A DNA stretch of 64,000 bases, taken from the NCBI GenBank assembly GCA_017536545.1, contig JAFXHF010000017.1, forward strand, positions 110,884 through 174,883. The letters are read 5' to 3'. The notes beneath the pieces are model-generated. The model worked only from the letters and a program-made list of their open reading frames with translations. It ran no database searches and had not been told where the DNA came from. This DNA is from a bacterium (GTDB taxonomy: Bacteria > Cyanobacteriota > Vampirovibrionia > Gastranaerophilales > Gastranaerophilaceae). Both the position numbers and the translations under genes were made by a program. Every line of letters starts with the position of its first letter. The stretch's first letter is position 1. Below are positions 46,020 through 54,925 of this stretch, piece after piece.

Positions 46020-47042
46020 TTAGTAAAGTTCCATCTCAATGACTTTTTTACAGATTCTTACAGTGTTTAATGCTGCACCGATTCTGATGTTATCAGCTAC
46101 ACACCATAAAGAAATTCCGTTATCAAACGCAAGGTTTTTTCTAATTCTACCAACGAATACTGGGTCAACACCAGATGCATCACGTGTTGTTGGATATTCG
46201 AAGTTTTCAGGATTGTCGATAACTGTTAGTCCGAAAGAATCTTTTAAGATTTCTCGAACTTCTTCTGGGGTAACTGGTTTTTCAAATTCAATATCTACTG
46301 CTTCAGAGTGCCCATTGTATACTGGAACTCTTGCAGCAGTACATGAAATTGGTAATTCTTCAGGTAAGTGAAGAATTTTTTTAGTTTCTTTTACAACTTT
46401 CATTTCTTCTTTTGTATAACCATTTTCACAGAATACGTCAATTTGTGGAATTACGTTGAATGAAATTGGTTTTTTAAATGCTACGTTTGTGAATTCTTCG
46501 CCAGCTAATGTTGCTTTTGTATTTTCTGTTAACTCATTAATTGCATTTAAGCCAGCTCCAGATACAGCTTGATATGTTGAAACAATAAGTTTTTTAATAC
46601 CAAATTTTTCGTGAAGTGGTTTTAAAACTAACATCAATTGTGATGTTGAGCAGTTAGGGTTAGCAATAATACCTTTGTGCTTTCTTAAATCTTCATCATT
46701 AACATAAGCAATAACAAGAGGGACATCTTCTTCCATTCTGAAAGCTGATGAGTTATCAATTAACACTCCGCCACGTTTAACGATTTCTGGAGCGAATTTT
46801 TGAGATGTTGAACCTCCAGCTGATGCTAATACAATATTTACACCGTCAAAACTTTCAGGTGTTGCTTCTTCAACAGTATATTCCTTGCCTTGGAATTGAA
46901 TCTTTGTGCCTGCTGATTTTGCACTTGATAAAAACTTGATTGAATTAAAGTCAACTTTTAATTCGTCAACAATTTTTGTGATTTCTCTTCCGACAACGCC
47001 TGTTGCACCTAAAATTGCAATGTTTGCTTTTTGTTTTGACAT
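46020..47042 (-). CDS. asd: Aspartate-semialdehyde dehydrogenase
   Basis: 340 residues; reduces aspartyl phosphate to the semialdehyde for lysine/DAP, threonine and methionine synthesis. N-terminal NAD(P) site ILGATGVVGREI, SAGGSTSQKFAPEIV, catalytic Cys in IANPNCSTSQLMLVLKPL, and TAARVPVYNGHSEAV. GAGGA ribosome site. Confidence 0.96.
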   Translation of the reverse strand: MSKQKANIAILGATGVVGREITKIVDELKVDFNSIKFLSSAKSAGTKIQFQGKEYTVEEATPESFDGVNIVLASAGGSTSQKFAPEIVKRGGVLIDNSSAFRMEEDVPLVIAYVNDEDLRKHKGIIANPNCSTSQLMLVLKPLHEKFGIKKLIVSTYQAVSGAGLNAINELTENTKATLAGEEFTNVAFKKPISFNVIPQIDVFCENGYTKEEMKVVKETKKILHLPEELPISCTAARVPVYNGHSEAVDIEFEKPVTPEEVREILKDSFGLTVIDNPENFEYPTTRDASGVDPVFVGRIRKNLAFDNGISLWCVADNIRIGAALNTVRICKKVIEMELY

Positions 47043-47146
47043 AAATTAATCCTCTTCTAGTGTACGGATTTCATAATACTACAACAAAATATCAAGGGCT
47101 AGAAAATAAGTGTAATTTTTACAACAGTTTACATGATTACTTTGTT

Positions 47147-47174
47147 TTGTTAAGTAATGTTAATGGTTTATAAT
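47147..47174 (+). promoter_or_regulatory. Promoter upstream of the 273-residue coiled-coil gene
   Basis: TTGTTA (47147-47152), 16-bp spacer, TATAAT (47169-47174). The leader would be ~130 bases and contains AAAGCA/TGCTTT near the ribosome site. Confidence 0.6.
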
Positions 47175-47309
47175 CTGTATATATCTTTGATATACCGTAA
47201 TCTTAATAATTCTAATAGAAAACGAATGCAATTTTAATTAAGTGAAAGTTTTTATTTATATATAAAGCAAAGGTGTGCTTTGAGAGTATAAATATGAAAG
47301 GATATTAAC

Positions 47310-48131
47310 ATGGCAGGATTATCTGTTAATGGCGTGTCAGGTGATGGTTATGCCCAAGGTAAAAATGTTCAGGCAAAAGAAACTAAAGTAAATAATGAAT
47401 TGATGTTTGTTGAATATCAAAAACAAAATTCATCGGCATCAAAGGTTGTAGCTGATATGCATACACCTGCTGATGGTACAAAAGCCGAACCATTGTCTAA
47501 GGCCGATCAAGTAATGCTTGAGTCAAATAAAGAGTATCTTGGCACTTTAGATATATTAAGAGCGGAAGGAGCAAAACAAAATGACAAGGCTCAATATGAG
47601 TTGGATTTGCTTAAAAGTATGAAACACCTTTCTCCAGAAACGAAAGCTTATTTGGAAAAGGATTCTCAATTCCAAGCCGCTGAACAATCAATTCAAGATG
47701 CTATTTCACAAAGAAATACACATAAGGCGACTATTTCTGACTTAAAACAAAAATGTGTTGAAACAGAAAAAGAATACAAAGCTTTAGTAAAAGCGGGTGA
47801 TTTTGAAGCGGCTCAACAGGCTCAAGATAGATATTACAATGCTCAAAATGATTATCATTCAGCTATTATTATCCTTGAGGTTATGGATGGTGCTATTGAT
47901 AAAGCTTCGCAAAATGCATTTGCTTATGCCACAACTATTGAGCGTTGGGAGGATGGTGACATTGTTAAATATACGCGTGAAGCTGTAGGTTATCCAGAAA
48001 TTGATAATATTTATAATAAAGAATTCAAAATGGTAACATTAAGTAATGGTCAAAAAGCCTATGAGTCTGAGGGTAAATATTATCAACTTGCGGATGATGG
48101 TTTGCCAAATCCATATAAGGAAATTGAATAA
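47310..48131 (+). CDS. Coiled-coil protein without Sec signal, unknown function
   Basis: 273 residues. Begins MAGLSVNGVSGDGYAQGKNV: small and polar residues with no hydrophobic core. Residues ~85-210 are helical coiled coil (AAEQSIQDAISQRNTHKATI, FEAAQQAQDRYYNAQNDY). The C-terminus is short and Tyr-rich (MVTLSNGQKAYESEGKYYQL). The layout resembles secreted filament, translocator or chaperone-like proteins; no family recognised. Same style as the 740-residue protein at 14.3 kb. Strong AAAGGA and own terminator. Confidence 0.8.
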   Translation: MAGLSVNGVSGDGYAQGKNVQAKETKVNNELMFVEYQKQNSSASKVVADMHTPADGTKAEPLSKADQVMLESNKEYLGTLDILRAEGAKQNDKAQYELDLLKSMKHLSPETKAYLEKDSQFQAAEQSIQDAISQRNTHKATISDLKQKCVETEKEYKALVKAGDFEAAQQAQDRYYNAQNDYHSAIIILEVMDGAIDKASQNAFAYATTIERWEDGDIVKYTREAVGYPEIDNIYNKEFKMVTLSNGQKAYESEGKYYQLADDGLPNPYKEIE

Positions 48132-48136
48132 TAAAA

Positions 48137-48166
48137 AATCCCTCATAAGTGAGGGATTTTTTTAGC
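48137..48166. terminator. Bidirectional terminator
   Basis: AAATCCCTCA pairs with TGAGGGATTT (loop TAAG); U-runs on both strands between converging genes. Confidence 0.9.
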
Positions 48167-49544
48167 CTAAATATTTTTGAAGAGTTTCTCTATTGAAAAC
48201 TTCGACGCTATTTTGAGAATGGATAAATACCATACTAGAAATTATTGATTTTAGAGTATCAAAATCTGAGAATGACATTTTGTTTCTCAAATCTTCCATG
48301 TTGTTTGCCAAAAATTCCATAATGATAGTTTTGTCATTATAAACAAGGCTTGAGAAGTAATCAAAAGATTCTTTTGATTTAATACCTTCAAGATAGATAA
48401 TATCTGGGTTTTGGAATTCAATAAATCGTGTCGCTTTATCCATGTTGAAACCAACGTTTTCGTTAAATTCACATTGGTTAACTCCTTTAAGTTCGTATTT
48501 TGAGATACTTTCAAGAGTCATAATATTTTTAGCTTTTGATTTGGCAGCCTCAAGTAGAAGTGAGTAAATTACGTGAGTTTTACCACTTAATGATGAGCCA
48601 CAAACCAAAATAATACCAGGTTTTTCTAGTGAAAGCTTAATCTCAGATAGTTCTGTTTTGTTAGAGATTATTTCATCTAAAGCTTTTGGTGGCTTATAAA
48701 TTTTTAAGAAAATTCTTTCACCCATAATTGTTGGGAATGTTGAAACACTCGCGATAACAATGATGTTATCAACTTTGAAACATAATTTGCCAAGTTGAGG
48801 AACTTCAGAAACTGATGGATCAAGTTCTGATAATGTTTTTAATTTAGCAGCAAACAATGTTACTAATGCTGTTGGAATGACACCTTTGTTGTTTAATTCA
48901 CCGTGTTTTTTAAAGTTTACTCCCAAGCCTTCTTCTTCACCTTGGAAGGTTACTTCGTGAATACCTTCTAGGATTGCTTGTTTTAGGATTGCACGAATAA
49001 TTTTTTGGATATGGTTATCGCTTAAGTCTTCTGAGTGAAGTTCATCTTGCCAGTCATAGCCTGAATTTGAATCTGTTGAAATGTTTCCAACAGTAACATC
49101 AATTTTGTATGATTCATCAATTTTTTTAAGGATGCTTTCTTCTGATGATAAAACTGGGTCAATTTCGCATTCCGCACTTTCCATAATCTTATCGATTGCA
49201 AATAAATCTCTAGGGTCTGCCATAGCAACTGTTAGAGTGTTTTCAATCTTGAATAATGGAATAATTTTGTATCTTCTGGCATCAGAATAGCTTATGTATT
49301 TTAAACATTTTGGATCAAGTTGATAATCATTCAAATCAACAAAAGGGGTGTGTAGTTTTGATTCTAAGAATTTAATTAACTGGTCTTCTGTCAAAAATCC
49401 AGAGTTGATTAATGCTTGTCCAATGTTGATATTTTGAGCGTTTGCAATCTCTTCTGCTTGCTCAACAACTTCGTATTGCACAAGTCCTTCTCGAACTAAA
49501 TCGTATTTTAATGTTTCAAGTGTTTTGTTTGTAATGATGTTCAT
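48162..49544 (-). CDS. MshEN-domain, GspE/PilB-like ATPase with eroded catalytic motifs
   Basis: 460 residues. N-terminal MshEN domain (~1-150; INIGQALINSGFLTEDQL, LHTPFVDL), a fold that in other proteins binds c-di-GMP. The C-terminal half follows the secretion-ATPase fold, with Walker A GSSLSGKT (~314-321). The Walker B region reads PDIIYLEGIKSKESFDYF instead of the usual VGEIRD form, the His box (normally TGHLV.STLHTN) is replaced by YNDKTIIMEFLANN, and the tetra-Cys zinc site is absent. Probably a regulatory or non-hydrolysing paralogue. No Shine-Dalgarno at usual spacing. Same strand as the receiver gene upstream. Confidence 0.83.
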   Translation of the reverse strand: MNIITNKTLETLKYDLVREGLVQYEVVEQAEEIANAQNINIGQALINSGFLTEDQLIKFLESKLHTPFVDLNDYQLDPKCLKYISYSDARRYKIIPLFKIENTLTVAMADPRDLFAIDKIMESAECEIDPVLSSEESILKKIDESYKIDVTVGNISTDSNSGYDWQDELHSEDLSDNHIQKIIRAILKQAILEGIHEVTFQGEEEGLGVNFKKHGELNNKGVIPTALVTLFAAKLKTLSELDPSVSEVPQLGKLCFKVDNIIVIASVSTFPTIMGERIFLKIYKPPKALDEIISNKTELSEIKLSLEKPGIILVCGSSLSGKTHVIYSLLLEAAKSKAKNIMTLESISKYELKGVNQCEFNENVGFNMDKATRFIEFQNPDIIYLEGIKSKESFDYFSSLVYNDKTIIMEFLANNMEDLRNKMSFSDFDTLKSIISSMVFIHSQNSVEVFNRETLQKYLG

Positions 49545-49598
49545 TTTATGTGGATTAAACTCCGTTTATTGCTTTATTTTTCGATAGGAGAGGTACCT

Positions 49599-49964
49599 CT
49601 ACCCTTCTAGGTATTTTTGAACAGTTTTTACTACATCATCAAGATCAAAAGGTTTTGTGATGTATTCATCTGCTCCAGTTTCTTCACCGATAAGCTTGTC
49701 TTCTTCTTGAGAGCGTGCTGTAATCATTAAAATTGGAATGCTTTTATATTTAGCGTCGAATTTTAATAATCTGCTAATTTTAAAACCGTTAATTCTTGGC
49801 ATCATAACGTCTAGAATGATTAAATCTGGTACGATTTCTCTTGCAAGTTTTAATCCGTCTTCGCCGTTGTACGCACAGTAACAAGAGTAATCGCAGTTCT
49901 CAAGAACAAACTTAAGGCTTTCTACAATGTCTTGTTCATCATCTACAATAAGAATTTTTTTCAT
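49599..49964 (-). CDS. Single-domain response regulator (CheY-like)
   Basis: 121 residues, receiver only. IVDDEQDIVESL acidic pair, phospho-acceptor Asp in LIILDVMMPRINGF, Thr/Ser in LMITARSQEED, and Lys in DEYITKPFD. AGGGGAAAG ribosome site. Lies upstream of the MshEN ATPase gene on the same strand, suggesting control of surface motility or secretion. Confidence 0.94.
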   Translation of the reverse strand: MKKILIVDDEQDIVESLKFVLENCDYSCYCAYNGEDGLKLAREIVPDLIILDVMMPRINGFKISRLLKFDAKYKSIPILMITARSQEEDKLIGEETGADEYITKPFDLDDVVKTVQKYLEG

Positions 49965-50053
49965 ACTTTCCCCTAATCCTTCTGTATTTTACAGTATAAC
50001 ATATATTTGCAAACGGTGTAAAAGATGTTACAATTCTTTTAATAGGAGAAATT

Positions 50054-50740
50054 ATGTTAGAAAGAACAATTGAATTAAAAAGAAATCCATTTTTTGTTTT
50101 TATCTTAAAATTTTTACCGATAATATTCTGGGGTGGCGTAATTTCTCTCTGGGCTTATGATGCTTTTAGTTCAGATGTTTCAAAGTTGTTGTGTTCTTTT
50201 TCTTTTCTGTTTGCATTGGTCTTTGCTTTGATAGATTTAAAAAATAATAGAAGATATTTAAAGTTTTCAGAATCTGGCGTTTCTGTTTGTGTTTATAAAA
50301 AGGGTGAATTTGTTGTTGAGAAATTTTTGCCAGCTAATGAAATGATGCTTATTAAATGTAATGAACATTTCAAAAATATTCATATAACTTTAAGTGATAC
50401 AACACGTTATGAGTTATTAAAATATAATTCAGCTCATATGTTAGGAGCGGATAAGTTTTTTATGGTGAAAGCGGAGATGTGTAGGTTTTTCCCCAGTTTT
50501 GCTCACGAATATATTGATGACGAGGTGAAATCTTATCTTGAAACAGGTAACTTAAGTGAATTTGTTAAAAGTAAAGTTGAAATGGGTAAAAGTACAGCTG
50601 TAGTTCTTTTTGTTGCAGAGCTTATTTTTTCAGCAATCCCGTTAGGGTTAAGTTTGATTGCTCTTGCTTGGGTTATAGTTAAAATAATTTATCATTTCTT
50701 ATTAGGGGTTATTTTTGTTTTAGGGAAACTTAAAATTTAA
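50054..50740 (+). CDS. Membrane protein of unknown function
   Basis: 228 residues with membrane segments at ~14-36, ~44-62 and a long C-terminal hydrophobic stretch (~185-225), and a cytoplasmic middle (SGVSVCVYKKGEFVVEKF). No family recognised. AGGAG ribosome site. The 3' end overlaps dxr by 11 bp on the opposite strand. Confidence 0.75.
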   Translation: MLERTIELKRNPFFVFILKFLPIIFWGGVISLWAYDAFSSDVSKLLCSFSFLFALVFALIDLKNNRRYLKFSESGVSVCVYKKGEFVVEKFLPANEMMLIKCNEHFKNIHITLSDTTRYELLKYNSAHMLGADKFFMVKAEMCRFFPSFAHEYIDDEVKSYLETGNLSEFVKSKVEMGKSTAVVLFVAELIFSAIPLGLSLIALAWVIVKIIYHFLLGVIFVLGKLKI

Positions 50741-51875
50741 TTAGTTCTCTTGTTTTTATTCTGATTTCATTATCAATTTCAAAGATTTCATCAATTGTTG
50801 GGGTTTTTATAATCTCGTGTTTTGACATCATTTTTTCTGTAATTGTATAAATGTCAAATAGTTTAATTTTCCCATCAAGGAAAGCAAAAACAGCCTCTTC
50901 GTTTGCGGCATTTAGGCAAACTGTTGCACTTCCACCATCTTTTCCTGCTTGGTAAGCTAGTTTTAATGTTGGGAATTTTTCATAATCAGGTTCTTCAAAA
51001 TCTAATCTTGCGATTTCTGAAAAACTAAAGCTTTTTGATTTTATACCTTCATAGCGTTCAGGGTATGTGATAGCATATTGGATTGGAATATGCATACTCG
51101 GAAGTCCGATTTGAGCTATAACACTGCCATCAACATATTCAATTGCTGAGTGAATAATACTTTGTGGGTGAATAACAACATCGATTTTATCATACGGCAT
51201 ATTGAATAAATGATGAGCTTCAATAATTTCTAAACCTTTATTCATCAATGTTGCAGAGTCAACTGTAATTTTTCTTCCCATATTCCAGCGAGGGTGAGCT
51301 AAAGCTTCCGTAACTGTGCCATTTTTCATGTCTTCAATTGATTTTCTTAAAAATGGACCGCCGCTTGCGGTAACAATTAATTTTTCAACCTGAGAAATAT
51401 CTTTTATACATTGATGAATTGCACAGTGTTCACTATCTACAGGGATAATATTTACTCCAGCTTCTTTTGCTTTTGCCATAACAATATCACCTGCCATAAC
51501 AAGTGTTTCTTTGTTTGCAAGAGCTATATCAATGCCGTTTTCGATAGCCTTTAGTGTTGGTTTTAGACCGATTTTGCCAGAAACTGCAACTAAAATAATA
51601 TCGTTTTCTTTGTTTGAACATATTTCATCAAGTCCTTCTGGGCCTTGTAGGATTTTAGCGTTGTGGTTACCTTTTAAAAGTTCAGGTGAACAAGTTGCAC
51701 AAATATATTTTGGTTGAAATTTTTCGGCTTGTTGTTTCAAAAGTTCGGCATTACTTCCGCCAGTTAATGCGATAATTTCAAATTTATCTTGAAGCTTTTC
51801 AATAACTTCAAGAGCTTGTGTTCCAATAGAACCAGTTGAACCTAATATGCTAATTTTTCTTTTTTGATTGCTCAT
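50730..51875 (-). CDS. dxr: 1-deoxy-D-xylulose 5-phosphate reductoisomerase
   Basis: A 381-residue MEP-pathway enzyme converting DXP to MEP with NADPH. N-terminal LGSTGSIGTQALEVIE, ALANKETLVMAGD, metal/substrate segment IPVDSEHCAIHQCI, TASGGPFLR, HPRWNMGRKITVDSATLMNK, and C-terminal LNAANEEAVFAF. No ribosome site. TATAAT lies exactly six bases before the ATG, 12 bp after the kinase stop. Confidence 0.97.
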   Translation of the reverse strand: MSNQKRKISILGSTGSIGTQALEVIEKLQDKFEIIALTGGSNAELLKQQAEKFQPKYICATCSPELLKGNHNAKILQGPEGLDEICSNKENDIILVAVSGKIGLKPTLKAIENGIDIALANKETLVMAGDIVMAKAKEAGVNIIPVDSEHCAIHQCIKDISQVEKLIVTASGGPFLRKSIEDMKNGTVTEALAHPRWNMGRKITVDSATLMNKGLEIIEAHHLFNMPYDKIDVVIHPQSIIHSAIEYVDGSVIAQIGLPSMHIPIQYAITYPERYEGIKSKSFSFSEIARLDFEEPDYEKFPTLKLAYQAGKDGGSATVCLNAANEEAVFAFLDGKIKLFDIYTITEKMMSKHEIIKTPTIDEIFEIDNEIRIKTRELIKF

Positions 51876-51881
51876 ATGTTT

Positions 51882-51887
51882 ATTATA
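51882..51887 (-). promoter_or_regulatory. -10 element abutting dxr
   Basis: Minus-strand TATAAT (51887-51882), six bases (AAACAT), then ATG. No good -35. It overlaps the end of the kinase gene. Predicts a leaderless dxr mRNA in addition to any read-through. Confidence 0.45.
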
Positions 51888-53606
51888 TTACAAAAGTTCT
51901 TTTTGGATGGTTTCACCTTCGATTGTTTCGGTTGTAACTGGAAGAGCAAAGTAAAAACTTGAACCTTTGTTTTCTTCACTATCACACCAAATTGTGCCCT
52001 TGTGAGCTTTGATAAGTTGTTTTGCGATAGGTAATCCTAAACCTGTTCCACCAACTTTTCTTGATAGAGAGTTTTCAATTTGGGTAAATTTATCAAATGC
52101 TTTTAGTAAGTCGGATTCTTTGATGCCGATACCTTCATCAACAACGCTGACAACAATATAGTTTCCATCTAAAGATTTTAATTCGTTTTCAAAGTGAGGG
52201 TTTTTGTGAATATCATTTGAATTTTTAAGTTCAGATTTAATTGTGATATTCTTACCTTTAGGGGTGAATTTGATGGCGTTAGACACTAGATTTGTAAGGA
52301 CTTGTCCAAGTCTTTGAGAATCAGCATAAATGTCTGGCAAGTTATCTTGTTCTTGTGTGCTAAAAATAATTTCATGCTCTTTTGCAACGCAATCAAAATT
52401 GGCTCTAACATTTTCGATAACAGAATGAATATTCATTAGTTTGTAATTGAAATCCATTTTACCAGCTTCAATTTTATTGATGTCAAGAATGTCGTTGATA
52501 ATATTTGTAAGGTTTTCCACGTTGCGTTTTGCCATATCAACAAATTTCATAGCGTTTTCTTCTAAGTTTCCACATCTTCCACTTGCTAAGATGCTTAGAG
52601 CATTTTTGATTGGTGTAAGTGGGGTTCTTAATTCGTGAGAAACGATTGAAATGAATTCAGATTTTACACGCTCAAGTTTTTCTAATTCTTCGTTTTTATG
52701 AATAATTTCTTTGTACAAACCAGCACTTTTTAAAGGTAATGATACTTGTTGAACGATTGTTTGGAAGTATGTTGCATCATCTGTTGTGAATGGATTTTCT
52801 TTAAAAATTTCAATACAACCGAAGAAATTGTCACCCAAATCAATTGGTGCAAACATATTATCAAATTGAAAAATTGTGAAAGTGAATTTGTTATTAGGGT
52901 TTTTGATATTTTTGATAATTTTTAGATTTTTATCATCAATTTCAAATGGTGCTTGTCCGTTTTCAAATAGTGATTTATAGTTTAGGATTGCACGCAGTTT
53001 TAGTGCACTTAGGATTTCTTCAGAGATATCATAAAGCGAGTTAATGATTAAAACTGGTTCTTGTTCAAATCCAAAAGATATTGTGCAAGTTAAATCAAAA
53101 CTTAATGATTTGTCTAAACCTTCAATCATGTAATTTAAAAGCTCTTTTGTATCCAAAGTTCCTGCAAATTGAGAGCTTGTATTATAAAGAACGTTTAAAC
53201 GGTACAAGCTATCTGCTAAATCTTTATTCTTTCCTGATAATATATCTAATTTTTCTTTTGTCTTTAAATGTGAATTTATAGTTGAAATAACTAGTTCGTC
53301 TGAATAGTTTTTTAAAATGTATCCGCTAATTAATTTTGAAATTTCATCATCGATATTTTCGCCATTAGATAATAGAAGAATTTGTGCATTATCTTGCTTA
53401 GATTTGATACGTTTGATTGTAAGTAATAAATTTAAGTTTTCAGTAAACTCGTCAATTAAAACGATATCAATTGGCGAAATTTCAATCAAATCAAAAATAG
53501 ATGTTGGGGTGCAGCAAGAATGGAAATTGTACGAACTTGCGTCTAACAATTTTTTATATTTACTGTAAATATCATCATTTTCACTTATTAGTAATATATT
53601 CCCCAT
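51888..53606 (-). CDS. Sensor histidine kinase with receiver-like and GAF domains
   Basis: 572 residues, cytoplasmic. N-terminal receiver-like domain (~1-115; LLISENDDIY, Asp in IVLIDEF), GAF (~140-300), a short coiled coil, HisKA with SHELRTPLTPIKNA (His near 324), and HATPase with LVSNAIKFTPKG, VVDEGIGI and GGTGLGLPIAKQ. Hybrid layout with an upstream receiver is common in cyanobacterial kinases. No Shine-Dalgarno. A cognate regulator could be the receiver at 49.6 kb (inference). Confidence 0.93.
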   Translation of the reverse strand: MGNILLISENDDIYSKYKKLLDASSYNFHSCCTPTSIFDLIEISPIDIVLIDEFTENLNLLLTIKRIKSKQDNAQILLLSNGENIDDEISKLISGYILKNYSDELVISTINSHLKTKEKLDILSGKNKDLADSLYRLNVLYNTSSQFAGTLDTKELLNYMIEGLDKSLSFDLTCTISFGFEQEPVLIINSLYDISEEILSALKLRAILNYKSLFENGQAPFEIDDKNLKIIKNIKNPNNKFTFTIFQFDNMFAPIDLGDNFFGCIEIFKENPFTTDDATYFQTIVQQVSLPLKSAGLYKEIIHKNEELEKLERVKSEFISIVSHELRTPLTPIKNALSILASGRCGNLEENAMKFVDMAKRNVENLTNIINDILDINKIEAGKMDFNYKLMNIHSVIENVRANFDCVAKEHEIIFSTQEQDNLPDIYADSQRLGQVLTNLVSNAIKFTPKGKNITIKSELKNSNDIHKNPHFENELKSLDGNYIVVSVVDEGIGIKESDLLKAFDKFTQIENSLSRKVGGTGLGLPIAKQLIKAHKGTIWCDSEENKGSSFYFALPVTTETIEGETIQKELL

Positions 53607-53612
53607 ATTTCT

Positions 53613-53640
53613 ATTTTAAAACAGTGAAAAAATATGGCAA
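53613..53640 (-). promoter_or_regulatory. Promoter abutting the sensor-kinase gene
   Basis: On the minus strand TTGCCA (53640-53635), 16-bp spacer, TAAAAT (53618-53613). Then exactly six bases (AGAAAT) to the ATG. No ribosome site; leaderless transcript predicted. Confidence 0.6.
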
Positions 53641-53702
53641 CTTTTTAAAATTATGTATAAATTATCCTGAGATTTATCGAAAATTTTCTGTAAAATTTTG
53701 TA

Positions 53703-53802
53703 AATGAGAGGAGTTTCAAAATCGTAGATATCCTGATGGGAGAGCTGTTTTCGGATTTGTATAGTCCGTATTTTTACGTACGTAAAACTGCGGACTTTTT
53801 TT
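53703..53802 (+). promoter_or_regulatory. Attenuator-like leader: candidate antiterminator plus terminator
   Basis: A strong plus-strand terminator: AGTCCG (53763-53768) with CGGACT (53791-53796), an inner TTTTACG-TACGTAAAA helix, then seven T. Just upstream CGGA (53752-53755) can pair with TCCG (53765-53768), which would block the terminator. The ~50 bases before that are G-rich and not coding. Could be a riboswitch-type leader or a ~100-base small RNA; no known aptamer core was recognised. Confidence 0.45.
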
Positions 53803-53935
53803 ATTATGAAAATCGTTTATACTGAGTTTGTAATCATTAAGGAACGAATTTTAAATTCCGACTTTAAGGTTAATCAGACATAGGAAGTGTGTTTATGGGA
53901 TATTTCACCACTGGGTGAATTGGTATAATCTGTCT

Positions 53936-54132
53936 AGATTGTGCTTATTTGTTGTGGAAAATTTTAAATGGAATATCGAAAACATAAGTTCTGCTGAATA
54001 GTAAGAAAAGGATGGTAATTTTATTTTCATATTCCCTCTGGCTTATTTTAGTCATTGATAACTCTCAACTTATTTAAATCTAGAGAGGGTAAGGTTTCTC
54101 CCTATCCAATACAATAAAACCCTCTCTTTTTT
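53936..54132 (+). ncRNA. Structured non-coding RNA candidate, ~190 bases, 6S-like overall shape
   Basis: A TATAAT at 53924-53929, preceded by an inverted repeat TTCACC-ACTG-GGTGAA (53904-53919), gives a start near 53936. The ends pair: TCTAGATT (53933-53940) with AATCTAGA (54077-54084). Inside are GTTG/CAAC, a large asymmetric bubble, then a long arm, GGAATAT (53970-53976) with ATATTCC (54029-54035), continued by GAAAA/TTTTC. A terminator follows: AGAGAGGGT (54082-54090) with ACCCTCTCT (54119-54127) and a T-run. No protein frame fits. The closing-helix, bubble and long-arm order recalls 6S RNA, but no sequence match can be claimed. Confidence 0.45.
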
Positions 54133-54211
54133 CTAAATATGGAAATATTATTAAGTTTTTATAGTAAAGCTTAATGTAATATGAAGAAAATAAAACTCTT
54201 AGAGGTGTTAA

Positions 54212-54415
54212 ATGAAACTGTCTCCTAGAAAGCTTCAGATTTTAACTCTTGTAGCTAAAGGTTTTACAGATAAAGAAATATCTATAAAACTCCAAATGTC
54301 AGAACGTACTGTGCAAACACATCTTTCATTAATTTTATCAAAATTAAATGCGAGAAATCGGACTAATGCTGTTGCCTTGTACAAGCATTATCATCCGAAA
54401 TGGGACATATTGTGA
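54212..54415 (+). CDS. Small LuxR/GerE-type HTH protein
   Basis: 67 residues, almost entirely one GerE helix-turn-helix: SPRKLQILTLVAKGFTDKEI, MSERTVQTHLSLILSKL, NARNRTNAVALY. No receiver or ligand domain. GAGGTG ribosome site. Likely a phage-associated regulator; the amidase gene begins seven bases after its stop. Confidence 0.82.
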   Translation: MKLSPRKLQILTLVAKGFTDKEISIKLQMSERTVQTHLSLILSKLNARNRTNAVALYKHYHPKWDIL

Positions 54416-54422
54416 GGTTTTT

Positions 54423-54920
54423 ATGGTTAGGCGGATTATTTTACATTGGAGTGCAGGTAGGTATTATCCAAGTGAATTTGAAAAGAACTATTATCACTAT
54501 TTAATAGACGCTGAAGGTAAGGTTTATTCTGGGAAATATTCACCTAAAGATAATGATGATTGTACAGATATGAAATATGCTGCACATACTGGAGGAGGAA
54601 ATACAGGTTCAATAGGCGTGTGTTTGTGCGGGATGTACGGTTATGAATCACCTGTTAAATGTGGCTATTTTCCTATAACAAAAGTTCAGTTTGAATCTTG
54701 TATGAAATTTGTTGCAGAGCTCTGTGAAAAATACGCACTTGGTGTTTCTCCAGTTACAGTTATGACTCATTATGAATTTGGCAAACAAAATCCTAAGACA
54801 ACAAGTTTTGGCAAGATTGATATAACATATTTGCCACCATATTCTTGGGTTGCAAAAGATGATGTCGGTAATTTTATTCGTTCAAAAGTTCGTTGGTATA
54901 AAGGTAATTTAAGGGGTTAA
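54423..54920 (+). CDS. N-acetylmuramoyl-L-alanine amidase (Amidase_2), phage endolysin
   Basis: 165 residues. Zinc-amidase motifs: IILHWSAGRY, YHYLIDAEGKVYSGKY, AAHTGGGNTGSIGVCLCGMY, and a late HYEFG with IDITYLPP. Cleaves the peptide stem from MurNAc for host lysis. The in-frame ATG at 54348 lies inside the preceding gene; 54423 has GAGG upstream and is preferred. No signal peptide, so a holin or other export is needed. Confidence 0.9.
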   Translation: MVRRIILHWSAGRYYPSEFEKNYYHYLIDAEGKVYSGKYSPKDNDDCTDMKYAAHTGGGNTGSIGVCLCGMYGYESPVKCGYFPITKVQFESCMKFVAELCEKYALGVSPVTVMTHYEFGKQNPKTTSFGKIDITYLPPYSWVAKDDVGNFIRSKVRWYKGNLRG

Positions 54921-54925
54921 AAAAT

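Noticed and set aside
53700..53760. Glycine or preQ1 riboswitch in the leader near the prophage
   Set aside because: No conserved core of either aptamer is present; only the terminator/antiterminator pairing is clear.
53607..54211. Prophage attachment site or integrase at the left border
   Set aside because: No integrase frame and no repeat can be paired, because the right border is outside the window.
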